A DNA stretch of 64,000 nucleotides from JAJPJE01 sp963848375 (GTDB lineage Bacteria > Acidobacteriota > Terriglobia > Terriglobales > Acidobacteriaceae). Positions 27,062 to 38,939 of the stretch are shown here, one piece after another (within the stretch, counting starts at the first letter, position 1; each line of letters opens with the position of its first letter). The stretch spans positions 620,001-684,000 of the forward strand of contig CAWKDK010000018.1 in assembly GCA_963848375.1 (NCBI GenBank), in the 5' to 3' direction. Made by a program: the position numbers and the translations under genes. Below the pieces are notes generated by a model, which ran no database searches, was not told where the DNA came from, and was given only the letters and a program-made list of their open reading frames with translations.

Positions 27062-29812
27062 TTAGCCGGCGGTGGCGCTCGCAGCTTCCTGGGTTGGCTG
27101 GTGAATCTGCAGCCACATCTCCATCACGCGATCCTTTAGCTCCGTATTCATCTGCTCGTAGGCTGCTTCGGGAGAGGCCGCATTTTTCGGCGGGAAGATT
27201 GGATCGCCGACAGCGAACTTGGCGCGCGTGAATCCCTGGAAGCCCTTGCCGCGGGGCCACGCTTCGAAAAAGCCGTCGAGCGCGACCGGGTAGATGGGGA
27301 CGTTCAGATTGACGGCGAGGATCGCAGCGCCCTTCTTAAACTTTTTCGGTGGACCGTCAATGGAACGCTCGCCTTCGGGGAAGATCACCAGGATTTTTCC
27401 GTTGCGGAGGCCATAGCCGGTGGCTTTCATCGCGGGAACCATGTTTGCGTCGGGATCGACGGGAACCAGGTTGAAGGAGTTGGCGATGCGTCGCACCAGA
27501 CCAGCTCCGAAGATCTCGCTGGTACCCACGGAGAATTGGCGGCGAAAGACGCTCCACGGTAGAAGGCTCATGAAGATGGGAGCATCGAGATAGGTCTGGT
27601 GATTCGGCGCGATGATGTACGGACCCTTATGGGGCAGCTTCTCGATTCCGGTAGCCTGCAGCCGAAAAGCGATGCGACAGAAGATGTAGACGAGCTTTCC
27701 GAAGCAGTACCAGAAAAAGAGCCGAAGGGTGCGCTTTTGCGTGATAGCGAGAATGTCGGGCTCAGTCGGATCTGTCTGCAGAACCGTTCCCCAAGCGGCG
27801 ACATCTCTTTCGCGAGAGCTCTCCGTGCCGATGCGCGCGCGCACGGCGTCGACCAACTCGCGAACGGTGTAGACCTCCGACACGATGGAGTCGGGCACAT
27901 GCGAATTCAGTTCGCGCTCGAGAGCGACCAAGAGTTCGACGCGCTCCATGGAGTCGAGGCCGAGATCAAGTTCTAGATTGTCGCTGGGGAGAATGCGCTC
28001 GCGCTTATTGTTCGAAGCATCGCGCAGCACCATGAGCGCGCGCTGCACTTCGGGGATGCCCATCCATTCTTCGTCCTGCGCGCTGAGTGTGCCGGTGGAC
28101 TCGGTGGTATCGGCGGAACGGCCCTGCATAGCGCGAACGCGCTTCTCTACTTCATTGCGCTTCACTTTGCGAGTGGTGGTGCGGGGCAGGTCCTCCTGCC
28201 AGATGTCGTAGCTGAGGATTCGCTTGGTCGCGGGCAGTTGCGAGGAGAGGCCCTCGATCTCGAAGCGGATCATTTCCTTCGCATTGACGATTTTCCGCTC
28301 GCGCAGCACTTCGAAGTTCGGAACGATTACGCCGTGCAGGCGTTCGGACATCGGTTCTCCGGGCTTTCCTTCCAGCCCGATGACTGCAATCTCCTTAATG
28401 AAGGGGCTGCGCAGGTAATGCGCTTCGATTTCTTCGGGATAGATGTTTTTGCCCGAGGCGAGGACGATGATGTCCTTGGCGCGCCCAGTGATGAATACGT
28501 TGTTGTGTTCGTCGAGGCGTCCGAGGTCGCCGGTGAGTAGCCATCCGTCGTCCATCACGGCAGCGGTTGCATCGGGCCGGTTGTAATAGCCCTTCATCAC
28601 GATGCCCCCACGAACCGCGATTTCGCCAACCATGTAACCGGTCTCGGGATCCTTCTCAGGCTTGTGGACTCGAACTTCATTGCCCGGCAGTGGCCTCCCT
28701 ACAGATCCGATTACGTTGTTAGCTGGAGTTGTAACCGTGGTGGCGCCGCTGGTTTCGGTGAGGCCGTAGGCATTGAGCAAGGTGAAGCCGAGCGCTTCGA
28801 AATCTGCGCCTATCTTGGGATCGAGACGCGAGCCGCCGGTAATCAGCATGCGGATGCGCGAGCCGAGCATCTGGTGGACCTTCTTGAAGAGCAAAGGCCC
28901 GAGATTCACTCCCATGCGGCGGGTGACGCGGTTCAGCGAGAGCATTGCACGGAAGAGCGATTCCACCATGCGCCCGCGTGCCGCCACTTCTTTGAAGATG
29001 CGGTTGTGGATCAGATAGAAGAATTGCGGGACACAGACAAAGATGGTGATTCCGCGCTCACGCAGAGCGCGCATCAATTCGCTGGTATTCAGCGATTCCA
29101 GGAAAACGACTCGCGCCCCCTTGATGGGTGGCAGCAGCAAACTCGCCATTTGTGACAATGCGTGAAAGAGGGGAAGGATCCCGAGCAGCGCGTCGTGTTC
29201 TCCGATGTCGCTGAAGAGCTGGAAGGCGCCTTCTGCCTCGGCCTGGATGTTGGCATGGCTGAGCATCACGCCCTTGGGGTCGCTTGTTGTCCCCGAGGTA
29301 TAGAGGATGCAGGCGGTCTCGCCTGAGCCGACGTCGACCACTGGAAACGGATCTGACTGAGGTGTGGACAGAACGGAGTCGAGCGAAGCCAGTTCGGGCG
29401 CGTCTTTCGATTTGTCGAGCAGGACCAGGCGGCACGGGAACTTTTCCAGAGCTGACTTCGAAGTAGCCACGTGAGTTGCGTCGGTGACCAGCAGTTCGGC
29501 GCCTGAATCCTTGAGGAGCTTGGCAACCTGCTCCGCATTAAAAGCGGTGTCGAAGGGAACGGCGACGCGTCCGGAGGCAACGATACCGAGATAAACGGCG
29601 ACCCAGCGCGGGCTGTTATTGGCGAGAATGGCGCAACGCGCGCCACGATTGATGCCAGACGATTCCAGCCATGCGGCTACGGAGTCGGCCATCTTCCGGG
29701 TGTCGGAAAAAGTATAGGTTTCCAGGTCGCCGTTCTCGCGTTGCATCTGAAAGGCGACGTGCGCAGGGAACTGCTGAACAGCCTGCAGAAACCGCGTATA
29801 GAAATTGGCCAT
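27062..29812 (-). CDS. Acyl-CoA/acyl-ACP ligase - ACP - PlsC acyltransferase fusion
   Basis: This 916-residue protein starts at MANFYTRFL (ATG 29812; the frame is open to 29830). Residues about 15-520 form an AMP-forming ligase: ILYTSGTTSDPKGVMLSH, the adenylate motif NAYGLTETSG, and LLTGDLGRLDE. Residues about 580-660 form a carrier domain with the phosphopantetheine site DLGLDSMERVELL. Residues about 690-900 form a PlsC-type acyltransferase with the NHQTYLDAP (NHxxxxD) and FPEGERSIDG motifs. The order activation, carrier, transfer suggests that a free fatty acid is activated, loaded on the internal carrier and passed to a lysophospholipid or glycerol acceptor. E. coli Aas joins only ligase and acyltransferase. 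The exact substrate cannot be read from sequence. Confidence 0.88.
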   Translation of the reverse strand: MANFYTRFLQAVQQFPAHVAFQMQRENGDLETYTFSDTRKMADSVAAWLESSGINRGARCAILANNSPRWVAVYLGIVASGRVAVPFDTAFNAEQVAKLLKDSGAELLVTDATHVATSKSALEKFPCRLVLLDKSKDAPELASLDSVLSTPQSDPFPVVDVGSGETACILYTSGTTSDPKGVMLSHANIQAEAEGAFQLFSDIGEHDALLGILPLFHALSQMASLLLPPIKGARVVFLESLNTSELMRALRERGITIFVCVPQFFYLIHNRIFKEVAARGRMVESLFRAMLSLNRVTRRMGVNLGPLLFKKVHQMLGSRIRMLITGGSRLDPKIGADFEALGFTLLNAYGLTETSGATTVTTPANNVIGSVGRPLPGNEVRVHKPEKDPETGYMVGEIAVRGGIVMKGYYNRPDATAAVMDDGWLLTGDLGRLDEHNNVFITGRAKDIIVLASGKNIYPEEIEAHYLRSPFIKEIAVIGLEGKPGEPMSERLHGVIVPNFEVLRERKIVNAKEMIRFEIEGLSSQLPATKRILSYDIWQEDLPRTTTRKVKRNEVEKRVRAMQGRSADTTESTGTLSAQDEEWMGIPEVQRALMVLRDASNNKRERILPSDNLELDLGLDSMERVELLVALERELNSHVPDSIVSEVYTVRELVDAVRARIGTESSRERDVAAWGTVLQTDPTEPDILAITQKRTLRLFFWYCFGKLVYIFCRIAFRLQATGIEKLPHKGPYIIAPNHQTYLDAPIFMSLLPWSVFRRQFSVGTSEIFGAGLVRRIANSFNLVPVDPDANMVPAMKATGYGLRNGKILVIFPEGERSIDGPPKKFKKGAAILAVNLNVPIYPVALDGFFEAWPRGKGFQGFTRAKFAVGDPIFPPKNAASPEAAYEQMNTELKDRVMEMWLQIHQPTQEAASATAG

Positions 29813-29949
29813 GTAAGCTCGGAAGATCATACCTGAAAGGGTGCGAGTCAGCCCAGACCTGCGATTTGCTGGACAGGTGCGCCCGAAATCGATGAGCAGT
29901 CAGCACGAATTCGTGGAGTGGCATCGAATTGACTTGGTGAGGAGGTCCG

Positions 29950-30510
29950 ATGCAGACAGCACACGAGTTTTTCATCCACGAACTAGGAGACATGCTTGAT
30001 GCCGAACAGAAACTGGTAGAGGCATTGGGAGAACAAGCGGAAGAGAGCAGCCGTCCAGAGCTGCAAAAAGCGTTTCAAGCGCATCAGGCGCAGACAGAGA
30101 AGCAGGTGGAAAGACTGCACCAGGTGTTCGAGTCGATCGAGGAGGAGCCCGAAGAGATGGAGTGCAAGGGTCTGAAGGGCCTGATCGAGGAGCACGATAG
30201 CTTCAAGGAAGAGGAACCGTCCGAAGACCTCATGGACATCTTTAATGTAGTTGCCGCGACTAAGGTCGAGCGATATGAAATCAGCAGTTATGAAAGCTTG
30301 ATTCGCCTGGCCCAGCTTATGGGTCATAAGAAAGCAGTGAAGCTGCTGAATCAGAATCTGAAGGAAGAGCAACAAACCCTCAAGAAGATGGAAAGCTTCA
30401 GCAAAAAGCTCAAGCCCGAAAATCTGGGCATGGGCGAAGAAGAAGAGGAAGAAGGCCAGAGGCGACAACCGGGCCGTTCGGGCCGTGGGCGGAGTCGCAG
30501 CGCAGCATAG
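29950..30510 (+). CDS. YciE/YciF-family (DUF892) ferritin-like protein
   Basis: This 186-residue protein is preceded by GAGGAGG. The four-helix ferritin-like fold is indicated by FFIHELGDMLDAEQKLVEAL (about 7-26) and KVERYEISSYESLIRLAQ (about 98-115), which carry the Glu/His ligand pattern of the family. The last 25 residues are a poly-Glu run followed by an Arg/Gly/Ser-rich basic tail, unusual for the family and possibly nucleic acid binding. Relatives are linked to stress responses in enterobacteria. The gene is divergent from the ligase fusion and closed by a terminator. Confidence 0.88.
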   Translation: MQTAHEFFIHELGDMLDAEQKLVEALGEQAEESSRPELQKAFQAHQAQTEKQVERLHQVFESIEEEPEEMECKGLKGLIEEHDSFKEEEPSEDLMDIFNVVAATKVERYEISSYESLIRLAQLMGHKKAVKLLNQNLKEEQQTLKKMESFSKKLKPENLGMGEEEEEEGQRRQPGRSGRGRSRSAA

Positions 30511-30530
30511 GAGTGCCTACCGGATCAACG

Positions 30531-30558
30531 AAAGCGCGGGCATGGCTCGCGCTTTTTC
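30531..30558 (+). terminator. Terminator after YciE/YciF-like gene
   Basis: AAAGCGCG and CGCGCTTT form an 8-bp stem around a 9-base loop, followed by further T residues. Confidence 0.8.
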
Positions 30559-30721
30559 TTTGTGGTCAGCGCTGGTTACCGCAAAGAGCCTTAGAGTCCG
30601 GAGTTTCTGAAGAGCATCTAATAATTTGTTAGACTTAAGTGAAGTCTGTCCAAACTCCGGCTCTACGGAGCAGGTCGCCAGCGACGGTCGCGGCGCGTTA
30701 ATTGGGCGGCAGGATTCTACA

Positions 30722-33700
<2,979 letters not shown>

Positions 33701-33740
33701 GGAACTTACGGCGAAACTAGGCATCTAGATAGGGGTTGGT

Positions 33741-33774
33741 AAGGGCACTCGTTAATGAGTGCCCTTTTGCTTTT
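33741..33774 (+). terminator. Rho-independent terminator after secA
   Basis: AAGGGCACTC and GAGTGCCCTT form a perfect 10-bp stem with loop GTTAAT, followed by TTGCTTTT. Confidence 0.92.
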
Positions 33775-33872
33775 GCGCAAGGCAAGCAGTCCGAATTTTA
33801 GTGCATCGCAGAGCGATATTGTGCAATCCTTATAGGGTAGGGGTGCAGGAACCGAAGAAGGGGAGAGTCGAA

Positions 33873-34331
33873 ATGGTTGGCAACCGGTTGTTTCAGGTCG
33901 TGGAAAGTCATTCGAACGAATTGGCCGTCAGTCTTGCCCGCAAGCTGAGAACCTCGGAACGCACCGCGGGATATCGAGCGATTCCGGAAGAGGACCTGGT
34001 CAAACTCGGATTGCAAGTATATGCGAATCTGACGGACTGGCTCCTTACCAAGACGACGAGCGACATCGAGTTGCAGTACAGCCAGTTAGGGGATCAGCGC
34101 GCGAAGCAAGGGATTCCCCTAAGCCAGCTGATTTGGGCTCTCTTAATGTCGAAGGAACAGTTGTGGGGGTTGCTGCAGCACGAGCACTTTGCTGACCGAA
34201 TTTTCGAGTTATATGGCGAACGCGAATTTGCGCTGATGCTGGACAAATTTTACGATCAGGCACTCTACTTTGCGGTCGCGCGGATACGAGCAGGCAGTGC
34301 AGAAGAAGGCGCACGCCGCGTAGTAGTGTGA
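33873..34331 (+). CDS. Stand-alone RsbRD-N-like helical protein
   Basis: This 152-residue protein starts at ATG 33873 with GGGGAGAG upstream. It is all-helical in appearance, without signal peptide or membrane segment. The pattern YSQLGDQRAKQGIPLSQLIWALLMSKEQLW (written here as adjacent blocks YSQLGDQRAKQ, GIPLSQLIW and ALLMSKEQLW) resembles the N-terminal sensor domain of RsbR-type stressosome proteins, where an LGxxRAxxGxPLxxL motif is common. There is no STAS domain, so it would be an isolated sensor or partner. This is an inference from a short motif. It lies between the secA terminator and the DUF3224 gene. Confidence 0.55.
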   Translation: MVGNRLFQVVESHSNELAVSLARKLRTSERTAGYRAIPEEDLVKLGLQVYANLTDWLLTKTTSDIELQYSQLGDQRAKQGIPLSQLIWALLMSKEQLWGLLQHEHFADRIFELYGEREFALMLDKFYDQALYFAVARIRAGSAEEGARRVVV

Positions 34332-34349
34332 GCGTGATAGTCTGCTGCG

Positions 34350-34751
34350 ATGAGCTCGGCAAATGGAACCTTTCAGGTGAAGTTGATTCCGCAAGTCACA
34401 GATGGGGATGCCCGTCTCGGACGCCTGTCGATCGAAAAGCAATTCCAAGGTGATCTCGAGGCGACCAGCAAGGGCGAGATGTTGACCGGCGGTACGGTGG
34501 TGAAGGGCTCAGCTGGTTACGTCGCCATGGAACTCGTAACCGGGAAATTGCACGACCGCAGCGGCTCGTTCATCCTTCAACACACGGGCACGATGGACCG
34601 CGGCAAGCCGTCTTTGAGCGTTACCGTCGTACCGGACTCAGGCACGGATGAACTCACTGGATTGACTGGGAAGATGGCAATCAACATTGCCGACGGGAAG
34701 CATTCGTACGAGTTCGAGTACACACTGCGAAGCACAACGCTAGCGCGATAA
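34350..34751 (+). CDS. DUF3224 domain protein
   Basis: This 133-residue protein is predicted to be all beta strand, with the family pattern RLSIEKQFQGDLEATSKGEM near the start, HTGTMDRG in the middle and ELTGLTGKMAINIADGKHSY near the end. It fits the DUF3224 (allene-oxide-cyclase-like barrel) group; the function is unknown. It begins 19 bp after the previous gene, suggesting cotranscription, and its stop touches the convergent pseudopilin gene. Confidence 0.8.
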   Translation: MSSANGTFQVKLIPQVTDGDARLGRLSIEKQFQGDLEATSKGEMLTGGTVVKGSAGYVAMELVTGKLHDRSGSFILQHTGTMDRGKPSLSVTVVPDSGTDELTGLTGKMAINIADGKHSYEFEYTLRSTTLAR

Positions 34752-35173
34752 CTACCAGGTGTTGTAAGCGGTGCCGTCACTGCCGTTTGCTTCGGAACCG
34801 GAATGTACGTCAGTAATGCCGGGCTGATTCTGATCGACGCTCACCAGCACATCTTCCTGAACCGTCTGCCACGTATCCTTCGAGTTGGTCATTGGATCGG
34901 TAGGAATCTGCTTGAGATAGCCGGCCTGGACAAGATCGTCGAGTGACTGCGGCGCCTTCTGCTTGTCCATCGAGTATTGATCGATCACCGAGCGCATCGT
35001 GAACAGGTTCTGCCGGAGATACAGCTTCGCGGGCGCGCAGCGATGGACTGGTTGTAAAGAGGAATGGCCACCGACATCAGGATCAGGATCATGCTGATGA
35101 CGATCATCAGCTCAATCAGCGTGAAGCCTGCTGCCTTAAGGCGCGAGCGGCGAAATTTGCGGCGATCTACCAT
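34752..35173 (-). CDS. Type II secretion / type IV pilin-like pseudopilin B (frameshifted)
   Basis: The N-terminal part (from ATG 35173) has a basic leader, the prepilin peptidase site AAGFTLIELMIVISM and the hydrophobic helix. The C-terminal part is in another frame from about 35035: MRSVIDQYSMDKQKAPQSLD, then GYLKQIPTDPMTNSKDTW and a terminal YNTW. Together they give one GspG-like pseudopilin of about 140 residues, very similar in layout to its upstream neighbour, including the IPTDPMT segment. One single-base shift near 35035 is needed. The start overlaps the stop of pseudopilin A (ATGGTAG), as in an operon. An assembly indel is more likely than loss. Confidence 0.82.
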
Positions 35174-35649
35174 TCGATGTACTTCGTCCCATCTAACGCT
35201 GTGTCTTGCGACTGTGTGTAAACGTCGAACACGTTCTGGCCGCCCCAGGAGGTGCTCTTCGGGTCATCCTGCATAGAACGTTGTCCCCACTCTGTCTTGC
35301 CGGTCATGGGATCGGTCGGAATGCGGCGCAGAAAGCGAACTTTTTTGCCGCCGATATCGACTCCCTTGACCAAGGTATCGAGATCGGGTGGATACCCTTC
35401 GGTTCCCAGCTTGATCTGAAAGAGACCACGGTCCGCGGCGTCCTTATAGCGATCGATGGCATCCCGCATCTCCCAGAGATCGCGGCGCAACTCCTTCTCA
35501 CGCTCGCGCCGGATGGTCAGGCGCGCTACGGGCAGTACGGCCGTGGTCAGGATCATCATGATGGAAATAGCCACGATGAGCTCGATCAGGGTCATCCCGC
35601 GCTGAGAAGAGCGGCGAACTTTGATACTGGACATCAAAACAAAACCCAC
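35167..35649 (-). CDS. GspG-like pseudopilin A
   Basis: This protein has 155-160 residues; ATG 35634 is the probable start, giving a short basic leader. The prepilin cleavage and helix region is SQRGMTLIELIVAISIMMIL. The C-terminal globular part has DAIDRYKDAADRG, YPPDLDTLVKGV and IPTDPMTGKTEWG, the GspG-type calcium-site neighbourhood. Major pseudopilins form the periplasmic pseudopilus that pushes substrates through the secretin. The gene follows the secretin gene after 70 bp on the same strand. Confidence 0.88.
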   Translation of the reverse strand: MGFVLMSSIKVRRSSQRGMTLIELIVAISIMMILTTAVLPVARLTIRREREKELRRDLWEMRDAIDRYKDAADRGLFQIKLGTEGYPPDLDTLVKGVDIGGKKVRFLRRIPTDPMTGKTEWGQRSMQDDPKSTSWGGQNVFDVYTQSQDTALDGTKYIEW

Positions 35650-35719
35650 ACTGGCGATACTTAAATTCTACGCGAGAATGGACGCCAGCATCTTCTCTGG
35701 AGCCGCGCCCGCTCCCATC

Positions 35720-38044
35720 CTATTTATTGACGGTGATCATCGCCTGACTTCCAGCCAGGGGGATCAATTGCATATTCGGATCACGCGCTGTGCCCTTTGT
35801 AATTACCAACTGCGAGTTGCCAGGAGCCTTGGCCGCAAAGGTCAAGGTGAATACCGGGCCTTGCGCAGCGACACCGCCCGAACCCGGCGGCCGCGTGGCC
35901 GTAATCTGAAGATTGCCGTTGGTCGGATCTTCACGATGCACGAGCGTTATCGGCTGCCCATCTTTGCCCAGGGTGCCGCCGTCGGAAACATTCAGCAACT
36001 GCAGGACGTTGTGGTCATAGGAGACTTCGACTGGCACCGAGAACACATTCGAGGCTCCGCCCAGACTCAGGTTCACCATGAAGGTGGAACCGACCTGCTG
36101 GCTGATCGTCGCCGGCTCGAAGCTCATGATGCCGTTTCCCGTCGACATATTGCCCTGGGGCGCAGAACCCGGAGGAATGTTAGGCGACGCAGGTGCTGCT
36201 CCACCCGGAGGCGTCGCTGGAGGTTGAGCAGCGGGCGCCGGGGCTCCTGCCGGTTGCATCGGCGGTACGAGTGCCGAGACGCGGCGCAGATCCACGGCAT
36301 TCGCCGTTCCTACCGCGATCGGTTGCAAGTTCGCGGCGGTAATATCCTGCATCCGGACAATCCGCGGGATCAACGCGAACACGGTTTCGGTGGTGTGAGT
36401 TTCTTTGTCAACCGACGAGAACAGGTATCTGAGACCGGGGACCTTGGCCAGGAAGGGCCAGCCATTCACGTTATCGATCTGCTGATCTTCCAGCATGCCG
36501 CCCATCAGGCTGACTTCACCTTCTCTCAAGCGGATTTCGTGCTCCACTCGGCGCTGGCCGATGATTGGCTGGTTAATTCCGCCGATATTGCTGTTGCCAG
36601 TGACGGAGGAGATTTCGAGCACGACTTTCAGCGTCACATCGCCGTCTGAGTGGATACGCGGCGTGATGTCCATGTTGACGCCGACGTCGAGATACTGGAA
36701 CTGTGTGTTGACCAGCGGGTTGATTCCGACGCCACCAATGCCAGGCTGGAATGATCCAGTCGCAACAGGTACGCGCTCACCGATCTTCAAAGTGGCTTTT
36801 TGGTTGTCGACCGCGCGAATCTGAGGATTCTGGATGATCTTGGTGTTGTTGTCGGAGAACAGGAACGAAGCTGTTGCGCTCGGAATGCTTACTGCGAAAT
36901 CAGTGGCGTTCAGGTGAGCCAATTGATTCAGAGTAAGAGTGCCGTTACCCGACGTAGTCGTAGCAGTTCCGCCGTTCCCGGCGTTCCCATTAACCGTAGT
37001 GCTTGATGTGGTGGTGGTGTTGGGTTGCAGGGTCACAGTCGCAGTCTGTGGAGGCTGCAAGCCCAGCGTCCGCACCTTATCTTTGTTGACCTGCATCACC
37101 ACGACTTCGACGACGACTTCAGGCTTTGACTTGTCGATGTCGGAAAGAATGCGCTCCGCCAATGCCACCTGATCCGGCGTGCCACGAACGACGATCGCGT
37201 TTTGAGACTGTATTTGAATAATGCTGTTGATATTCGTGATCTGGCGAACGGCGTTTACGGAATCCTGCAGGTCGTTGGGACTGGATACGTTCGAAAGATA
37301 AAAAGTTTTGACTACGCTCTGTTCCAGTTCTTTTCGCTTACCCGGCGTATCGGCGGCGACAAAAATTGTATTTTCAGTAACAGCACGGTAGAAGGTTTTG
37401 GATTCCAGCGCGACGATCTCAAGGGCCTGATCGAGGCTGACGTTGTTCAGTTCAATGCTGATGCGGCGGGAGGTGTAATCCGGATCGAAAAGTACATTGA
37501 TTCCGGCGAGCTTGCCGATGGTGGTGTAGACCACCTTGGCGTCCTCGGTCATGCGCAGAGTGATTGGCGTATTCGAGATTGGCTTAAGTTCGGCCGGTCC
37601 TCCGGCACTCGCCGCCAAACGGCTTATTGCGGATTCGTTCTTCTGGGCCGAAGGTTTGGGGATGCCCCCGGTCTCAATCTCGTGTTGAGTGCGATTGGCT
37701 TCCTGCTCAGCGGCAAAATTGCTGGGATCGATCGCCGCAGCGCGCTGGAACAGCACGAGCGCGTCTTGCAACTTACCTTGCTTCCGCAAGAGTTCGCCCT
37801 GATGAACCAATTCCGAGGACGCATAGAAACGGATACGCGTATAGGCCGCGCGATACTTGATCTCTTTCGGCTTCAGGTCGTAGGCCTGTTTATATTCCTC
37901 GTAAGCCTTGATGTAGTCATTGCGAGCTTCGGCGTCGACACCAAGTTTGTAGGCTTTGGCGGCCTGGTCAGCGGCAAATGCCAGTACAGTGAAAGTGAGG
38001 GCGAGAAGCGAGAACGCTCCCGCGATTCGTATCAGGCGTTTCAT
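35720..38044 (-). CDS. GspD/PilQ-type secretin with N-terminal TPRs and C-terminal cohesin-like domain
   Basis: ATG 38044 is chosen because it gives a signal peptide (LIRIAGAFSLLALTFTVLAF) and has GGAAG upstream; the frame is open to 38269. That gives 774 residues. Two to three TPR repeats (about 25-105) are followed by an N0/STN domain (TTIGKLAGINVLFDPDYTS), an N1-like domain ending VRGTPDQVALAERILSDID, and the secretin barrel with VPVATGSFQPG and VPGLRYLFSS. Beyond a Pro/Ala-rich linker (about 615-650), residues about 665-774 resemble a cohesin-type beta sandwich (PATISQQVGSTFMVNLSLGG; FSVPVEVSYDHNVLQLLNV). The protein forms an outer-membrane channel for type II secretion or type IV pili. 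Confidence 0.9.
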   Translation of the reverse strand: MKRLIRIAGAFSLLALTFTVLAFAADQAAKAYKLGVDAEARNDYIKAYEEYKQAYDLKPKEIKYRAAYTRIRFYASSELVHQGELLRKQGKLQDALVLFQRAAAIDPSNFAAEQEANRTQHEIETGGIPKPSAQKNESAISRLAASAGGPAELKPISNTPITLRMTEDAKVVYTTIGKLAGINVLFDPDYTSRRISIELNNVSLDQALEIVALESKTFYRAVTENTIFVAADTPGKRKELEQSVVKTFYLSNVSSPNDLQDSVNAVRQITNINSIIQIQSQNAIVVRGTPDQVALAERILSDIDKSKPEVVVEVVVMQVNKDKVRTLGLQPPQTATVTLQPNTTTTSSTTVNGNAGNGGTATTTSGNGTLTLNQLAHLNATDFAVSIPSATASFLFSDNNTKIIQNPQIRAVDNQKATLKIGERVPVATGSFQPGIGGVGINPLVNTQFQYLDVGVNMDITPRIHSDGDVTLKVVLEISSVTGNSNIGGINQPIIGQRRVEHEIRLREGEVSLMGGMLEDQQIDNVNGWPFLAKVPGLRYLFSSVDKETHTTETVFALIPRIVRMQDITAANLQPIAVGTANAVDLRRVSALVPPMQPAGAPAPAAQPPATPPGGAAPASPNIPPGSAPQGNMSTGNGIMSFEPATISQQVGSTFMVNLSLGGASNVFSVPVEVSYDHNVLQLLNVSDGGTLGKDGQPITLVHREDPTNGNLQITATRPPGSGGVAAQGPVFTLTFAAKAPGNSQLVITKGTARDPNMQLIPLAGSQAMITVNK

Positions 38045-38350
38045 CGAACTTCCTGGGCGACCAGTGTTTCCCACGCAGTACCTCATCCGGATTGGTTGTG
38101 AACGCAGACCTCGGCTCTGAATCGATACATGAACACGCGGCCCCGGTTCACGCCCGCTGCGACGCAAAATTAGAACGAAGTGCAGCGCTGGACTTGCACG
38201 CAAAGCCGAAGAGAGTTGGTAATGATTCGTCTTCGCGAAGTCGGGATTATAACATCCGGAGCTGCCCAATTTCTGGCCTTCGGCGAAGGACTAGGGCGAT
38301 GTTAACCCTGTGTTAGCATTGAAGTTTTGGGACTCTCCTGAGAAAGCCTT

Positions 38351-38878
38351 ATGCCGCGGCAAGCCACCCACCAGACCAAACCGGACAAGGAAAAGGCGCC
38401 TAAACGCCAGGCTACGGCCGCCGGCGAGAAAGACGCGGCAGTCAACCGGGCGGCTTCGCACAACTACTTCCTGCTGGAAAAGATCGAGGCCGGCGTTGCG
38501 CTGACGGGCACGGAAGTGAAGTCGGTGCGGGCAGGGCGGGCCAATCTGAAGGATGCTTACGGGATCGTCAAGAACAACGAATTGTGGCTGCTGAATGCTC
38601 ATATCAGCCCGTACGAACACGGCAATATCTTTAACCATGAGGCCCTGCGGACCCGGAAACTGCTGGTCCACAAGGAAGAAATCAAGAAACTCATTGGGAA
38701 AACCCAGCAAAAGGGCCTGACGCTGATCCCCCTGCGGCTCTATTTCAAGAATGGCCGGGTAAAGGTGGAATTGGCGCTGGCTAAGGGCAAACAGCTGTGG
38801 GACAAGCGCGAGACCGAGCGGCGGCGTACAGCGGACAAAGAGGCTCGGGAAGCGATTCAGCGGAGTAAGCGGCCGTAG
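38351..38878 (+). CDS. smpB: SsrA-binding protein SmpB
   Basis: SmpB binds tmRNA and is needed for ribosome rescue by trans-translation. This 175-residue protein has a Lys/Ala-rich N-terminal extension of about 35 residues, then the OB-fold core: YFLLEKIEAGVALTGTEVKS, NAHISPYEHGNIFNHE and GLTLIPLRLYFKNGRVKVEL. The basic C-terminal tail (KRETERRRTADKEAREA) is the part that enters the decoding site. I see no tmRNA gene next to it. Confidence 0.96.
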   Translation: MPRQATHQTKPDKEKAPKRQATAAGEKDAAVNRAASHNYFLLEKIEAGVALTGTEVKSVRAGRANLKDAYGIVKNNELWLLNAHISPYEHGNIFNHEALRTRKLLVHKEEIKKLIGKTQQKGLTLIPLRLYFKNGRVKVELALAKGKQLWDKRETERRRTADKEAREAIQRSKRP

Positions 38879-38939
38879 AGCGGATTTTGGCGGCCCAGTT
38901 TTGGCTTGCTCCACGCAAGCAAAAATTCACGGGGTGGAA

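Noticed and set aside
35621..36649. 342-codon plus-strand frame opposite the secretin
   Set aside because: Antisense shadow of the secretin, Arg/His-rich and without a recognisable domain.
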